Of a stretch of DNA of 64,000 bases, positions 9,780-23,086 are shown one piece after another. Positions within the stretch are counted from its first letter, which is position 1. Each line of letters starts with the position of its first letter. Below the pieces are notes generated by a model that saw only the letters and a program-made list of their open reading frames with translations, searched no databases and was not told the origin of the DNA. The stretch is from Batillaria attramentaria (taxonomy: Eukaryota; Mollusca; Gastropoda; Batillariidae). The stretch spans positions 337,001 through 401,000 of the forward strand of contig JACVVK020000215.1 of assembly GCA_018292915.2 (NCBI GenBank), read 5' to 3'. A program made the position numbers and the translations under genes.

Positions 9780-10700
9780 TTTGTGAACTGGCAGGAAATC
9801 GGTAACTCCTGAGTTCAGGACGGTCATCTTTCTTCTTTTTTTAATAAAAAAAACAAACACAATATCCTATTACAAATACTGACATTCTGTCAGTTGGAGC
9901 AATGGAAGGAGACAGCATTCAGACAAATATGACATCTGTATTGTCGAGAAAGGTTTTTTGATAAGGTCAGAATCAATCGATTTGCTTGACATAATTATTC
10001 GCAGTGCCGCAGGTTGTCATACGGCTGTTGCTTCTTCCCCCCGTCGGGAAAAATAATACTGTGCACAAGAAAACAAGAAAAAAAGATGTGTTTGCTGTTG
10101 TGACTTGAAAAGGCATCTCTGTCCTTGTATCTTAAAGCGCGTCGGTAATAAGCGATGGTTTGACGGATCAAGTCGGCGCGGTCTTTTTGGTGGATCTGTA
10201 CAATTACATGATCGGCAAACCGACTTTTCTTTAAAATTTTGTTTGAAATCTTCAAGCCAAAGGAGGGGGGGAGGGGGGATTTTGTCTGTGTGTATCACTC
10301 TGTGTTTCTGCCCGTGTGGTTCCGGAATTTTTTTTCCTTTTAGTTTCCTTCCCTTCTTGGTTTTCTTTTGTATCCTGATTCTCTCTTTCTTTTTCTTTTG
10401 TTTTTCGCTTTCTTTCTTCCTGTTCTTGTCTTTTCCTTTTCTATGTCGTTCTATCTTTTCGGCTGTTCAAGAAAAGTCAATGTAGGAACGGAACCGAAGC
10501 TTTCCTAAAATTATCATTATTTTGCCTGTCCCGACATTACTATACTCTTTTTTTTTTTTTTTCATTCTTATAGAATTTAGACACCTCAAGTAATACGTAA
10601 TATCCTCGACCTATATATGTTCGATGTACAAAGAAGTGAAACGTGTTTATTATCTAAACCTGATAGATGTTATGTATATATAAATATTTACACCTTGTTT
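9780..10700. other. Intergenic, no gene recognised
   Basis: Pyrimidine-rich spacer (10320-10450) with no supported exon. The 3' end of an unidentified retroelement approaches from about 10600. Confidence 0.4.
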
Positions 10701-10786
10701 TATCCTCTTCCTGTTTATTGTAATCTGGCGAAGAAGGACCTTGATTAGCCGCGAAATAGTCTTTGCTGCTTGCGTGGCGTTAAGCC

Positions 10787-10823
<37 letters not shown>
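10600..10823 (+). repeat. Retroelement/SINE 3' end with (CTAA)n tail
   Basis: Ends TTAGCCGCGAAATAGTCTTT...GCGGCGTTAAGCCCTAA-like (here TGGCGTTAAGCCCTAA) followed by (CTAA)n. The same tail with the same microsatellite occurs at 37980-38124. Family not identified. Confidence 0.65.
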
Positions 10824-11120
10824 CTTTTTCATTCCTGAGCTGTAGACGATCCTGTTGATACTGATATTTTTGTGTATGTGGACAAGCGGATGCTGACGTC
10901 GCAGACGAGATACAGACCTCGAAATCAGACACCTTCGACGAGAGTTGAAATCCGAAGATGATTGCGAGCAGACGTCATCGGAAATAGCTGTGTAAACGAT
11001 TGGGCAGCGCCGAGAAAAGGAACCAAATATTCAGAGTACACACAATATGCATACATCACATGACACAGAAGGAGGGGGGAGGGGGGGGCGGGGCTAGGCG
11101 AAGGTGAGAGAGAGAGAGAG

Positions 11121-11290
11121 GGTGGGTGAGTGTTTGGGGGTTTAACGTCCTTTTCCACCACATACGGGTGATATCAAAGACGGGGCAACGATGAAAAAGC
11201 CAGCACATATAGTTGGCCCCAGCCGGGATACAAACTCACGACCCGAGCATTAGAAGTCCAACGCTCTACCATTCGGCCACGCCGGCTCCC
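11121..11290 (-). repeat. tRNA-Arg-like SINE (family A)
   Basis: Minus-strand copy: GAGCCGGCGTGGCCGAATGG head, CTTCTAATGC loop, GTTTGTATCCC in place of the B-box, GTGGTGGAAAAGG body, CCCCCAAACAC tail. Confidence 0.8.
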
Positions 11291-11344
11291 GCGCGCGCGC
11301 GCGCGAGAGAGAGAAAGAGAGAGAGAGAGACAATGACAATGACA

Positions 11345-11542
11345 ATGACAATAATCTTTATTTTCAAACAGTGAAGGTTTTGGCAGGAATACCACGTTCG
11401 AACTTGCTGTTGCTGAACTACGAAGATATGAGCAAAGGAAGGAAATCTAAAAGCTACAGGAATATATAAAGAAAGAAAAAAAGTGTAGAAACAGTGCAGG
11501 TGTCGTGTAGGTGTTGCAGAAGCCAGAAATAAGTGATTTCAA

Positions 11543-11545
<3 letters not shown>
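11345..11545 (-). repeat. Uninterrupted copy of the dispersed retroelement end (empty site)
   Basis: Reverse complement reads through CCTGCCAAAACCTTCACTG directly into TTTGAAAATAAAG, with no SINE. It is the unoccupied counterpart of the locus at 7904-9694. Flanked by a (CA)n tract (11546-11609) and (ACAATG)n. Confidence 0.75.

Positions 11546-11609
<64 letters not shown>
11546..11609. repeat. (CA)n microsatellite
   Basis: About 32 CA units at the end of a dispersed retroelement fragment. Confidence 0.95.
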
Positions 11610-11612
<3 letters not shown>

Positions 11613-11739
11613 AAACATGACAGGATCCTCATGCCTTCTATCCCGTATAACAACCGTACAGAAGGCATGCTGATAGACGACTCCACTTGGCAAACCCCGA
11701 GGCCAAAACCCCGGCCCTTCACTCTGCCGTGAATAGACA

Positions 11740-13220
11740 AAACACGGCACGTCCATGACTTCAGTTTATGGAATAAGGGGTGATTTCAAAATGAAAGAGA
11801 TTGACATAATGGTCTTTTTCTACAAAGTGGACATACTGCTCCACCCCCCCCACCCCATTTGTTAGTCATATCAAACTACATATGCTTCTCTCTTTGTGGT
11901 GTCTGGCAAGGAAGTTTGCCAGACCATGCTATGTGTTGTGCTCATTATACTACGGTATGCAATTGGCTGAATTCTGGGGGCTCGCCCCTTTCGACTGACA
12001 GGAGTGGAGTCGTCCGTTACGACACGGAACGAGTTGTTGACAGACATACACGCTTTTGTATACACTGCAAATATCTTTTGTGTCGTCCTGTCACTAACGT
12101 TTTACTGATGATGATGATTATGATCGATGATGATGATGATGATGATGATGACGACGACGACGACGACGATTATTATTATTAAACACACAGTTTGTTTGGC
12201 ATCTTACGGCTTCCACTGCTGGATGGAATTCGGTCACTAAAGGAACACGTCGTGCCAAACCTTCCCAGTAAGTGCATGCAAACCAGCCAGTCAGTCGTTC
12301 TAGAGTGCATTTCCGAAGGACGCGAAAACCCGGTCACTGAAGAGTACGTGGACTATCTTTGGAAAGTAAAATTAGGCAACATCATTTTCTCAACCAAATG
12401 AAACTGCCCAACTGATAATTATTACCCTGTTTCTAGTAACTTTGGGCTGTCGATTGAGGTCGTCCTGTACAAACGCGGGGGAAAATCTACGTGTTGAGTG
12501 CCACGCCAATTTCATCGGATGCCAGCACAGAACTATGTTCCAAATTGCTCTCTCGGACTACATCATCAGTCCATCACCGTCGATTAGCATCGTCGCGCAC
12601 TGAACTGATTGGAAGAGATAACTGGTTTGCATCTGAGTTCACACCTGAGTTCACACCTAACCGCTGAAAATGGCACCTTCGCTCACCAATCACACACGAT
12701 GGCAGGGAAGAGATATTAGGTCGGATCTGAGTACATCAGCCGCCGCCTGGAAAAAAAGGGCCTAAGAATCTGCCAAATCCATCGCACTTAGTTCCTTATT
12801 TTTGCCAAGATGACGGTAGAAATCCGCTTGATCATCTGCTAGAAGAGACGTCTGCATCGTCGATGACAAAATTTATCTAGAATTACTATCTCCTGGAACA
12901 GCAATTATAGAATCAAAATATCGACGCCTTCCATTTCATACTGTAGCGAATGATTCGCAGTACATTAGCTGGGCCGTAGTGGAAGGAACGGCAAGTCAGA
13001 TCTCTTACAGTGAGTGAAGGTGTTCAAAGAGAATCCTTGCCGTGGCTGATTACCTCAAGTAACCTGAAGAACCGTGGACCAGGGAGAAGAAAATGAAAAG
13101 AAAAGAAAATTTAATTACAAACAAAGATATAATCATAACCTGGGAGTCGGATCCACTTAGCGCCACACGAATCAACCGCACCCGCTCCCACTCTCCACGT
13201 TTAACTACCTACCGCCCTCC
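11740..13220. other. Intergenic, no gene recognised
   Basis: Contains a (GAT)n/(GAC)n tract at 12107-12168. No open frame with splice sites or family similarity was recognised; this is the longest stretch of the left half without a recognised repeat. Confidence 0.4.
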
Positions 13221-13221
13221 C

Positions 13222-13292
<71 letters not shown>
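13222..13292. repeat. (CA)n microsatellite
   Basis: About 35 CA units, followed by a C-rich segment. Confidence 0.95.
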
Positions 13293-13294
<2 letters not shown>

Positions 13295-13299
13295 CCCCC

Positions 13300-14021
13300 A
13301 CCCCCGTCCCCCTCCCAAAGAATACTTGCGAGATTACTCCTAAACCAAAGTGCTAGTAGTGACCGTGGACTTACAGGGTTGGTGGGTGCTCCGAGGATGA
13401 ACGTATTCTCTGCACGACGAGGACGATCTGAAGGACGTGTTTCCTCGTTACTTAGTAAAGTTGACTTTGATCCCAAGATTTTGCCCCTTACCTACGTTAT
13501 ATATATATTCCAGGCCGACAAATAGCTCTCAGCGACAATGACAATATCAATACATGTCCAAACATTCAATATCCCTCGGGCCCAACTTACCTTTCAGCGC
13601 GTTTGAACGTCCTTAGAAAGTACTTCCAGGATCTGATGAAAGGATCTTCTATCCGGTTGTCGCGTCTATCGATGAAAGGATTACACTACTATCACAGAGA
13701 CGTCATCGATCAGAATCTCTGAAGAGCGGAGACGGTGACAGCAGTAAAAAAAAAAAAAAGGCGGATGCTCTTGAAAGGTTTCATTCTACTCGGCGAGTGC
13801 GTTTGGGCCTGTGTGGCAACTTGTCTGTGAAGTGCTCTGTGCAGACAAATCTGGAGGATATGATTAGACCAATAATGCTCTTCAGGTCACTACAGAGCCT
13901 CTCGTGGAAATGGAGGTTCACGGACAACAATGACAACAAGCGAGATAAAAAAAAAACAGGGCTGTCCCTTTGTTACAAGTGTTTGCGCTTGCTCTGGTTA
14001 TCAAGTATTTTAGATCTTATG
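13300..14021. other. Intergenic, nothing recognised
   Basis: Mixed-composition spacer with a poly-A run at 13746-13759; no exon or repeat family seen. Confidence 0.4.
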
Positions 14022-14419
14022 AGTGGGGCGGTCGGTGGTCTAGTGGTTAAGAGACTGGTCACCAATGCAAGAGGGCAGGGTTAGAGTCCCACTCGAGACA
14101 AAGAATTTTTCCTTTTCGTATGTGGCACTGTTCATTCGGGCCGATCGTCGGGGGTTCTCTCCGGGTACTCCGGCTTCCTCCCCGCTTTGGAAATGTTCAG
14201 CCCACCAAATTTGAAAAATAAATGCAATTCTAAATTCCGAAATTTAAATAGCTGAGCTGACCCTTCGCACCACGTGATTGTAATGTGTTTATGTCCAGTG
14301 TGTGAGAGAATGCGTGTGATTCACGTGAGCGTGCGTGTTGGGTTCAGTTTGCGACGCTTTGAGCAGATTCATGAAATTGGGTAAAGCGCCTATACAATAC
14401 TCATTATTATTATTATTAA
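14022..14419 (+). repeat. tRNA-headed SINE (family C), full length
   Basis: Begins GTGGGGCGGTCGGTGGTC, A-box-like TGGTCTAGTGGTTAAG, degenerate B-box GGGTTAGAGTCCC, central domain CTCTCCGGGTACTCCGG, body with CACGTGATTGTAATGTG, and an (ATT)n tail. Confidence 0.85.
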
Positions 14420-14447
14420 TCACGCACAGTTATGCTGAAATGGCATG

Positions 14448-14613
14448 GGAGAGCCGGGATAGCCGAATGGTAGAGCGTTGGAGTTTCAATGCTCGGGTCG
14501 TGAGTTCGAATCCCGGCTGGTTTCAAATATTTGTACTGGCCTTTTTCTCGTTGCCCCGTCTTTGATATCACCCATATACGTGGTGGAAAAGGACGTTAAA
14601 CTCCTACCCCCCC
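14448..14613 (+). repeat. tRNA-Arg-like SINE (family A)
   Basis: Plus-strand copy: GAGAGCCGGGATAGCCGAAT head, B-box GTTCGAATCCC, GTGGTGGAAAAGGACGTTAA body and C-rich tail. Confidence 0.8.
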
Positions 14614-14919
14614 CCCCTTTCCCGCCCCTCCCCCACCCCCCGAAATGGAATGCTGTGTACATACGGAGTGTGTCTTGCACGGTCAGGCGAAATCCCGTGA
14701 TTCACCTATCGTTCGAACACGGGACCTAGCGGAGGTAAACAAACTCGACAGTTTCACCTAATTGACGTAAATTGACCCCCCCCCCCCCCCCCCATGTACA
14801 TAGCAAAATACAACGTATACAATAAAACACAACATTTATCTATCTGGGTCTCTGAAAAAGGCACACTTTTCGTGCTTAGACTTCTTATAAAGAGAACAGT
14901 TTCAGAGGTATCATAAACA

Positions 14920-14960
14920 CACACACGCACGCACGCACTCACGCACACGCACGCACGCAC

Positions 14961-15012
<52 letters not shown>
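14920..15012. repeat. (GCAC)n and (CT)n microsatellites
   Basis: A CACGCACG-rich segment followed by about 24 CT units. Confidence 0.9.
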
Positions 15013-15014
<2 letters not shown>

Positions 15015-15299
15015 CAAACGGACTATACAATTTTGGTTACGGAGTACGTAATATAATTATCTTGGCGCCAAAACCAGTATGCGGCATACCCAGCTGTGAG
15101 CGACTCAACAGGCACATTTCCAAACACTGGGCATATGAGCCATGACAGGCCCGAACGTCGGATCGTCACCAGTTTTGCGCAGTAACGGCGGACACTGCTT
15201 CAGGATCTCGTGCAGTCCTTTGGCGACGCCGGCGGTGACTTGGCAAGCCACCTACATTGTCGTCAACACTGCACGATACACTGCTCACCACCGCAAACA

Positions 15300-15710
15300 T
15301 CAGTTTCGCTGTTGTCGTCATTATCATCGTCGTCGTCGTCGTCGTAATGATCATTGTTTTTATCGTCGTCATCATCTTCGTCGTCGTCAGTATCCGCATT
15401 GCCATCGTCGTTTTCGTCATCATCATTTTCATCGTCGTCGTTATCATTGTCATCATCGCCGTCGTCATTATCAGCATATCCATCATCGGCATTATCATCA
15501 TTTTCATCATTGTCGTCGTCGTCGTCGTCGTCACCATCATTATCCTGTTTTTGTGTTTGTTGTTGTTGTTACTGCTGTAATAATGATATTATGAAAAATA
15601 CGAACAATATGAAATAATTAATTTTTATTAATATGAATAATAACATGTCTAATAATATGAATACTAATATGAATAATAATATGAATAACAATACTGAAAA
15701 ATTACTAAGA
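15300..15710. repeat. Cryptic (TCATCG)n/(GTC)n and (AATATG)n low-complexity block
   Basis: Imperfect ATC/GTC triplets across 15310-15545, then TTG triplets, then ATGAATAATA-type repeats at 15625-15700. Open frames here are artefacts of the repeat. Confidence 0.85.
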
Positions 15711-15745
15711 AAATGTCACACTTTACATTTCAATGACATTTTCTG

Positions 15746-15749
<4 letters not shown>

Positions 15750-15802
<53 letters not shown>
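15750..15802. repeat. (CA)n microsatellite
   Basis: About 26 CA units. Confidence 0.95.
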
Positions 15803-15805
<3 letters not shown>

Positions 15806-16027
15806 CTTTGAATACATTTTGCTGATGAAGTACTTCCAGACAAGGAGCCTTAGTCAACGTTTACATAAAAGGTGGGAAAAAAAAAAAGGGAAACTGACGT
15901 CTTTTGAAATGTCAACAGTGTTTTGAAAGCACTGCCAATGTGTAATGAAACTATATACATTGACAATGCCAGTATCTTTTGTCAGTCTCAGTCACGGTAT
16001 GAAATGTTAGTGTATTATCTGGGCATA

Positions 16028-16280
16028 TGTGACCCGTTCTCGCGAAAGGGGCCGTAAGTCGCGCTAGGCCGAACGCCGCTACATGCGAAAAGAATGCCGG
16101 GGGTCAGTATGGCCGCCTTGTGAGTAGCCAACTTCAACTGCTGATATCTCTGTCAATTTTAGTAGTTCAGCTTTCATTCTTATATTGAATTAAACTGCAT
16201 AACCAGTAGATTGCAGTGACACACATAACTCAAAATTGACAATTTTCGACTTATGGTCCCTTTTGTGAGAACGGGTCACA
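16028..16280. mobile_element. MITE with 30-40 bp terminal inverted repeats
   Basis: Ends are TGTGACCCGTTCTCGCGAAA (left) and TGTGACCCGTTCTCACAAAA (right, reverse complement), continuing into GGGRCCRTAAGTCG, flanked by TA at 16026-16027 and 16281-16282. Length 253 bp, no coding capacity. TA target duplication suggests a Tc1/mariner-type origin. Confidence 0.8.
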
Positions 16281-16775
16281 TATGTGCCGTTGAGACACGC
16301 GCGTGCACCAGATAGACAAATAGGGCTTAGGTTTTGGACAAACAAAATTGAGGGGGAAAGAAGGCCTATCTTTTGTTGAAGAGTAAGATCGAGCGACTAA
16401 AACAAATACATGACTGAGGTAGCGAATTCTCCTGCGTTTGGATATACGAATATGTTTTGGTTTGAGTAGTCCGACCTCAAACTCGGTTGACGGCAGTCGT
16501 TAGCAAAAGGGTTGTGATCAAGGCACGGAACTCCTGGTACGATAACTTGTTTATGAATAAAGTTCTTTCTATGATTAGCCATGAATACGATCTGTATCAA
16601 ACACAGTCATGACACTTTGAAAAAGTTTTACAGCACGTATGCGCTATAGCATAGTTCGTACCGCGCATGTGTCTCCCACGTTTTGGGACTCTGTTTCGGT
16701 TTTGGCCCTGTATGCGCAAATCAGGCAAGATCAAATGGTTCCTTGACGGCTCTCTCTGCAGGAAACACGAGGTTT

Positions 16776-17277
16776 TTTTTGTTTTGTCTTTTTTTGGCTG
16801 CCACAAGTCTTTGCCGGCTCCAGTGGTGTTCCTCCCTGGTAATGGGTGGAATCCACGGAGGGCTCGGAAGCTGGGGCAATTTTTATTATGCATGATGATG
16901 GAGATGAGGATGATGGAAAGATGATGCTATGGAGGTCCGTGTGGTTTGGGACTGCGGGACGGGGCCGCATTCCACGCTTCCTGTCATAAATATCCCGGCA
17001 TTAACCAGGCCCGGGAACTACGGCACCTGCGGTGCCGGCCGTGTAATCATCCACATCATAAGACGTGTCATATCAAGGGAAGCACCCCCAAAGTCGCACC
17101 CGTGAAGTGGGTGAAGCTCGGCTGTGTGGCAACAGCCTCCCCATTAGGCCCATAGCACACCCGCTCTGGGTAGGAGCCGACCTAGGTAGGAAAAATCCCG
17201 CTTGCCTCGGCTGGGACTCGAAGCCGGGTCTCCCGGTCCATAGTCCGAAGTGCTAACCACTACACTACGGGGGCCGG
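16776..17277 (-). repeat. tRNA-headed SINE (family B)
   Basis: Minus-strand full copy from head (GCCCCCGTAGTGTAGTGG) to the poly-A-like end. Flanked by near-identical sites GCAGGAAACACGAG and GCAGCAAACACGAG, the target-site duplication. Confidence 0.85.
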
Positions 17278-17280
17278 TGC

Positions 17281-18106
17281 AGCAAACACGAGTGTTATCA
17301 AAGTGCAACACTTCCACTAGGCCAAATTTAAATTAATTGTTTTGTTTGTTTGTTTGTTTGTTTTTTTTATTGTTTTTGTCATTTTCTTACAAGCCTGGAC
17401 AATATACTTATATAACATCACAACACGAGCGGAAAGGTAAGGTATACATGAAGGTTAAAGTAATTATAAGATAAACAAAAGTGAACAAAACTAGCAATTT
17501 TACAAAATGGTGCGCAACCCCAAATTCTGGTAGAAATTGAGTTAAAGTACATCACGTCAGTGACCATCTACTCGATGCACCGATCTATAGAGTTTGTGTC
17601 ACGGCGTTCTGTTCCATGAGTGTCATTTGCTGAACCTCAATACATTGAACAAATCCAATCTTATATTTCCCTGGGTGTGCTTTTCTTCTCCTAGGAATAT
17701 TTGGCAAGGTAAAAAATAAACATGTCACGGGTACATATCGACAGCTAGATGAACTGAACCGTCGTCTTGCGTCCAGTACCCCAGTATCAGTCTAGGAACA
17801 AAGCCGAGAAATCCACCTCGGCCGGGAGTGACGTGTGCACTGGGCTGTACAGCGAAAAGCACGAGTACAGCTGACCGCTCTTACTTAATTTTAGTGCAGT
17901 GTACCACTGACCTCGAGGTCATCGAGTACTTTTATGTTTTAGAGAGTTGTGTGAATAAAGCTAGCAATCGGATTTTCTTGGTCACCATCGTCCGTTGAAT
18001 AATAAGTACAGGATGCCCTGGGTTCTTCAAATCTTTTGAATTATAAACATGAAGCTACAGCTTTTACGCGTTAACTGAGAATTATCAATACATATTCATA
18101 ATGAAA
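17281..18106. other. Intergenic, no gene recognised
   Basis: AT-rich spacer with a (GTTT)n run at 17338-17361; no exon supported. Confidence 0.4.
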
Positions 18107-18859
<753 letters not shown>

Positions 18860-18860
<1 letters not shown>

Positions 18861-19125
18861 AAAAATATCTTCGTGCAATTTGCAGTGGTGCATTACAACC
18901 TCCCGTATTTGGCTGAAGGTTGTTCCTATTGATAAAATTTTATGTGTACGGTCGACATCGAATGATATTTAACGAGCGCTTGAGCATATAGGCCTGTGCG
19001 CGCAGTGAAATGCTCACCAAACACAGTTTTGTTAGATCTTACTTCGATAATGTACGGGAGTGTCTCTAGGGACAGAATTATCCCACATGTTATGACGACA
19101 TTACGCCTTGACACGCCATTGCACG
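18860..19125 (-). repeat. Dispersed repeat, inverted relative of 7640-7890
   Basis: Contains CCCGTATTTGGCTGAAGGTTG and GACGACATTACGCCTTGACA, matching the other copy in reverse complement; it abuts the (CA)n tandem array. Confidence 0.65.
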
Positions 19126-20463
19126 TGCTGTGCAACCGTCCTTTCCATACAAGGCCCGCAACTACGGGAGCTTAAGCGGGTTAATTCCGTATTTACTGAG
19201 CCAACTTATGTTTTGGAACAGTTTCGCTCGTGAGTACGCCTGTGCGCTCGTAGTTACTCTATCTTGATGATTAGTACAGCTTTTAATGCGTTACAGTGTC
19301 TGTTGACACTTTTCGCGAGCGGCCGAACACTCAAATTGTACGACTGTTGTTACACTGCTGGAGTGCTCAGAGTGGTCGCCGCGTCATGGAGTACGCTTCT
19401 GTTGGCTCAGTGCCAGCATTAGAGACGCTATCACTGCGTCTATGTGTCTATGACAGGTGTCTATGTGATGTGATGATAGATACCACGAAAACAACTGAGA
19501 ACGATCTCTGAGCACAAACATGTTAGCATCAGCCCCTTTAAAATCTTTTTAGGCTAAGAGGTAACTCGGGAACCAAGCCAATAATAGCTCTTGGCTTGGA
19601 GTCCATGCCTCTACAGAACCGGTAGGAAACGGGAAATTTGTGGCGACTCAAAACGATGTCCTTTGTAAAACAAAAGAACAGTCTAGAATGGTCAAGAATA
19701 ACGTAGCGTGTACGGCAAACATACTCTGGCAGTAAAACTGACTGTGAATAAATCGCAGCAAGGGCTTTTGTTCCATTCGAGAGACTAGCCGACGATTTTT
19801 CCTCGCCATGTTTGATTGCGTATTGACAACGTGACACATCACGTGATGTCAAAGCGGTAAACAAAAGTGAAGCAGACGACACAATCGACGTAGACAGACG
19901 TCATGCGGGGCTCTAAGTCTGCTACGGTAGAAGACTCAAGCTGCCAGATGTATCGTCCCCAGCCGAGATCTTACACGCGGTGCACTTTCTGCATCCATGC
20001 TGGAAATCTAGAGGTAATATCGTTGTTTGAACCGACACATGCAAAAAGAAAAGGAAATGCCACATGTAGTCAGGCAGTGAGATAGTAGTGACGTATCAAC
20101 TATGAAATGTCGATAATGCTGAGTCACAATCACACATGCCATTACTTCTAAAAAAAATGTATGCTGTGTTTACGTGGATGCACTGCGTGATCAGAGTTTT
20201 CTCTCCATGTGTAGGGCAGACGCGAAACCTGGCGTCGTAGCGGATCTAGTCTTCGGTCCGTCGGAGTTAATATCCATTAGGTTGACTGCTGCTTGCAAAG
20301 AAATAAACCTAAATTTATCGACGATGTTAAAAATGACATTTTTCTGAGTTGAATTTCGAGAATCTTGTATTTATTGTTGCTGTTTGGGTGAGCCTGGAGA
20401 CGGTGTTTTGTTTGTTTATTTGTTGCCTTTTATATGTATCAGACAGTACAGTTATATTCAGAG

Positions 20464-20464
<1 letters not shown>
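19126..20464. other. Intergenic, no gene recognised
   Basis: Ordinary-looking spacer upstream of GPCR copy 2. No splice-bounded frame or repeat family was recognised. Any untranslated first exon of the receptor may lie here. Confidence 0.35.

Positions 20465-20542
<78 letters not shown>
20465..20542. repeat. (CA)n microsatellite
   Basis: About 38 CA units, about 320 bases upstream of the first coding exon of GPCR copy 2. Confidence 0.95.
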
Positions 20543-20546
<4 letters not shown>

Positions 20547-20864
20547 ATCTAGAAATTTTCCTGACACTTACAAGAAATTAAAAAGTAGGCCTAAATAAAG
20601 CGCTACAACACTTTGCTTACACAACAAACATAATGCATAGTACATGACTGTGAGAAATGAAACTAGGACTTTGCACCAGTGTTTCGGCCTCAGCTGACGG
20701 AACGCGTACACCCAGCAGACGAACCTCAAGTCGCACGCGCGTCTCACACGCACGAATTTAAATGCGGCTGAGAGAGCCTGTCACCTTCACATGTCCCTCC
20801 TATCGCACGTCTACCCTGTATCTCTAACATCGCTTGGCTGCCTGGCGCAAAAAGTACAGAGACC

Positions 20865-21469
20865 ATGGACAATACATCAGTTGTCTTTTTCGAAGGAGAG
20901 ACGATGTCGATGACGCTGGCGACGGGAGAGACGATAAATGTCACGGGAGCTACGGAGTCGACGACAGCAGGACATGAGGATTCGACCAGGCTGTCATGGA
21001 CTTCTGTTATCGTTGGTGTGGCCCTTTACAGCATCGTCCTCATTACTGTTGTGGGCAACGCGCTGGTATGTCAGTTTTTACTATAGAGGGTTGACAAAAG
21101 AAATCATTGTAATAGTTTTGTTGTTGTTGTTGTTGTGTTCACTCAGTTTTTATAATTTTATTGTTGATGTCGTTGATGCTTTGTTGTTTGCTTACTTGCT
21201 TGTTCTGTTTTTGATGTGTTTGTTTTCGTTTGTTTGTTGTTTGTTTGTTTGTTTCTATCTTTCTTTCTGTCTGTCTTTAAAATTTTATTGTTGATGTTGT
21301 TGCTTTGTTGTTTGCTTGCTTGTTTGTTCTGTTTTTGATGTGTTTGTTTTCGTTGGTTTGTTTGTTTGTTTGTTTGTTTCTTTCTTTATTTCTTTTGTTT
21401 TGGTTTGGTTTGGTTTGGTTTTGGCGTTTAGTTTTGTTGTGTGCGTGCGTGCCTGCCTGACTGCGTGAG

Positions 21470-21517
<48 letters not shown>

Positions 21518-21550
21518 TGTGTGTGTGTGTGTGTTGTTTGTTTGTTTGGG

Positions 21551-21581
<31 letters not shown>

Positions 21582-23042
21582 TATTTTTCATTGGCTCACT
21601 TGTGTAACAAAGTGAGTCTATGTAATAACCCTCCGTCGTCTGTCTGTGTGTGTGTCTGTCTGTCTCTCTGTTTGTGTGTCCGCAGTAAACCTTAACATTG
21701 GCCTTTTCTCAGAATCTACAAACAGTAGAGACACCAAAATAGGCCAGCTAATAGATATCCGTAAGACCTTTCAAAACATACCATAATGATTGACCTTGAC
21801 CCAAAGTCAAGGTCACTAAAGCTGTCTGGAAAATTTACATTGGCATTTTCTCATAATCTAGAAAAGCCAGAGACATCAAACTTTGCATGATGATACACAT
21901 TGACAACACCTTTACTGACATACCTGTATTCAGTGACTTTGAATCAAGGTCAAGGCCATGCAAGATGTTTTGCGGAAAACCTTCCAAAACCTTAACATTG
22001 GCATTTTCTCAGAAACAATGAACAGCAGAGGCAGCAAACTCGGCAAGCTGATAGACAGCTGTAAGGCCTTTCAAAACATGCCATAATGATTGACCATTAC
22101 CCAAGTTCATGGTCACCAAAGCTGTCCGTTTGGAAATTTTACATTGGCATTTTCTCAGAATCTAGAAAAGCCAGAGACATCAAACTTTGCATGGTCACAG
22201 ACATTGACAACACATTTACTGACATACCTGTATTCAGTGACCTTGAGTCAAGGTCAAGGCCATACAAGCAATTTTGCGGAAAAGCTTCCAAAACCTTAAC
22301 ATTGGCATTCTCTCAGAAACAACAAACAGCAGAAGCTCCAAAGCTGGCTTGCTGATAAACAGCAGTAAGACCTTTCAAGAAATACCATTTTGAATGACCT
22401 TGACTGAAGGTCAAAGTCATCAAAGCTGTCTCATTGGAAATTTAAAATTGCCATTTTCTCAGAATGTAGGGGTACCAGAGGGATCAAACTTTGCATGATA
22501 ATAGACATTGACAAAACCAGTACTGGCATACTTTTATTCAATTTCCTTGGGTCAAGGTCAAGGACATTCAACATGTTTTGCGGAAACTTTAACGTTTGCA
22601 TTTTCTTGGAAACAACAAACAGCAGAGGCACCAAATAAGGCACAATGATAGACAGCAACAAGGCCTATGCTGGCATACTCATTTGACTGACCTTGACTCA
22701 AGGTCAAGGTCATTAATGCTGTCTGTTGTGAAATTTTACATTACCATTTGTACATAAACTACAAAAACTAGAGCTATCAAACTTGGCATAATGATAGTCA
22801 CTGATAAGCTCTCCACTTACAGATCTCATTTGATCTCAATTTGCCGTTTTCTTAGGAACTATGAACACAAGAGACACCTTACTTCAGGATAGCTAGTGAT
22901 AAGAGCTTTACAAACATACTATTTTGAATGACCTTGACCCATCTCACAAGTGAGCCAAGGAGGCTTTGCTCCTCTAGTTTTTGTTTGATTCTTTTTGTTT
23001 TTGTTTTGTTGTTACTTTTTTTTCTTGTTTTGTTTTGGGGTT

Positions 23043-23086
<44 letters not shown>

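Noticed and set aside
12107..12180. Poly-Asp open frame end
   Set aside because: (GAT)n/(GAC)n microsatellite.
14448..14520. tRNA-Arg-like sequence with A and B boxes (also at nine other sites)
   Set aside because: It is always followed by the same roughly 100-bp body and C/G-rich tail, and the stems are degenerate. These are SINE heads, not tRNA genes.
15142..15594. Arg/His/Ser-rich open frames and Met-Thr-rich reverse frames
   Set aside because: Cryptic ATC/GTC triplet repeat; likewise at 25943-26517. No splice context or conservation.
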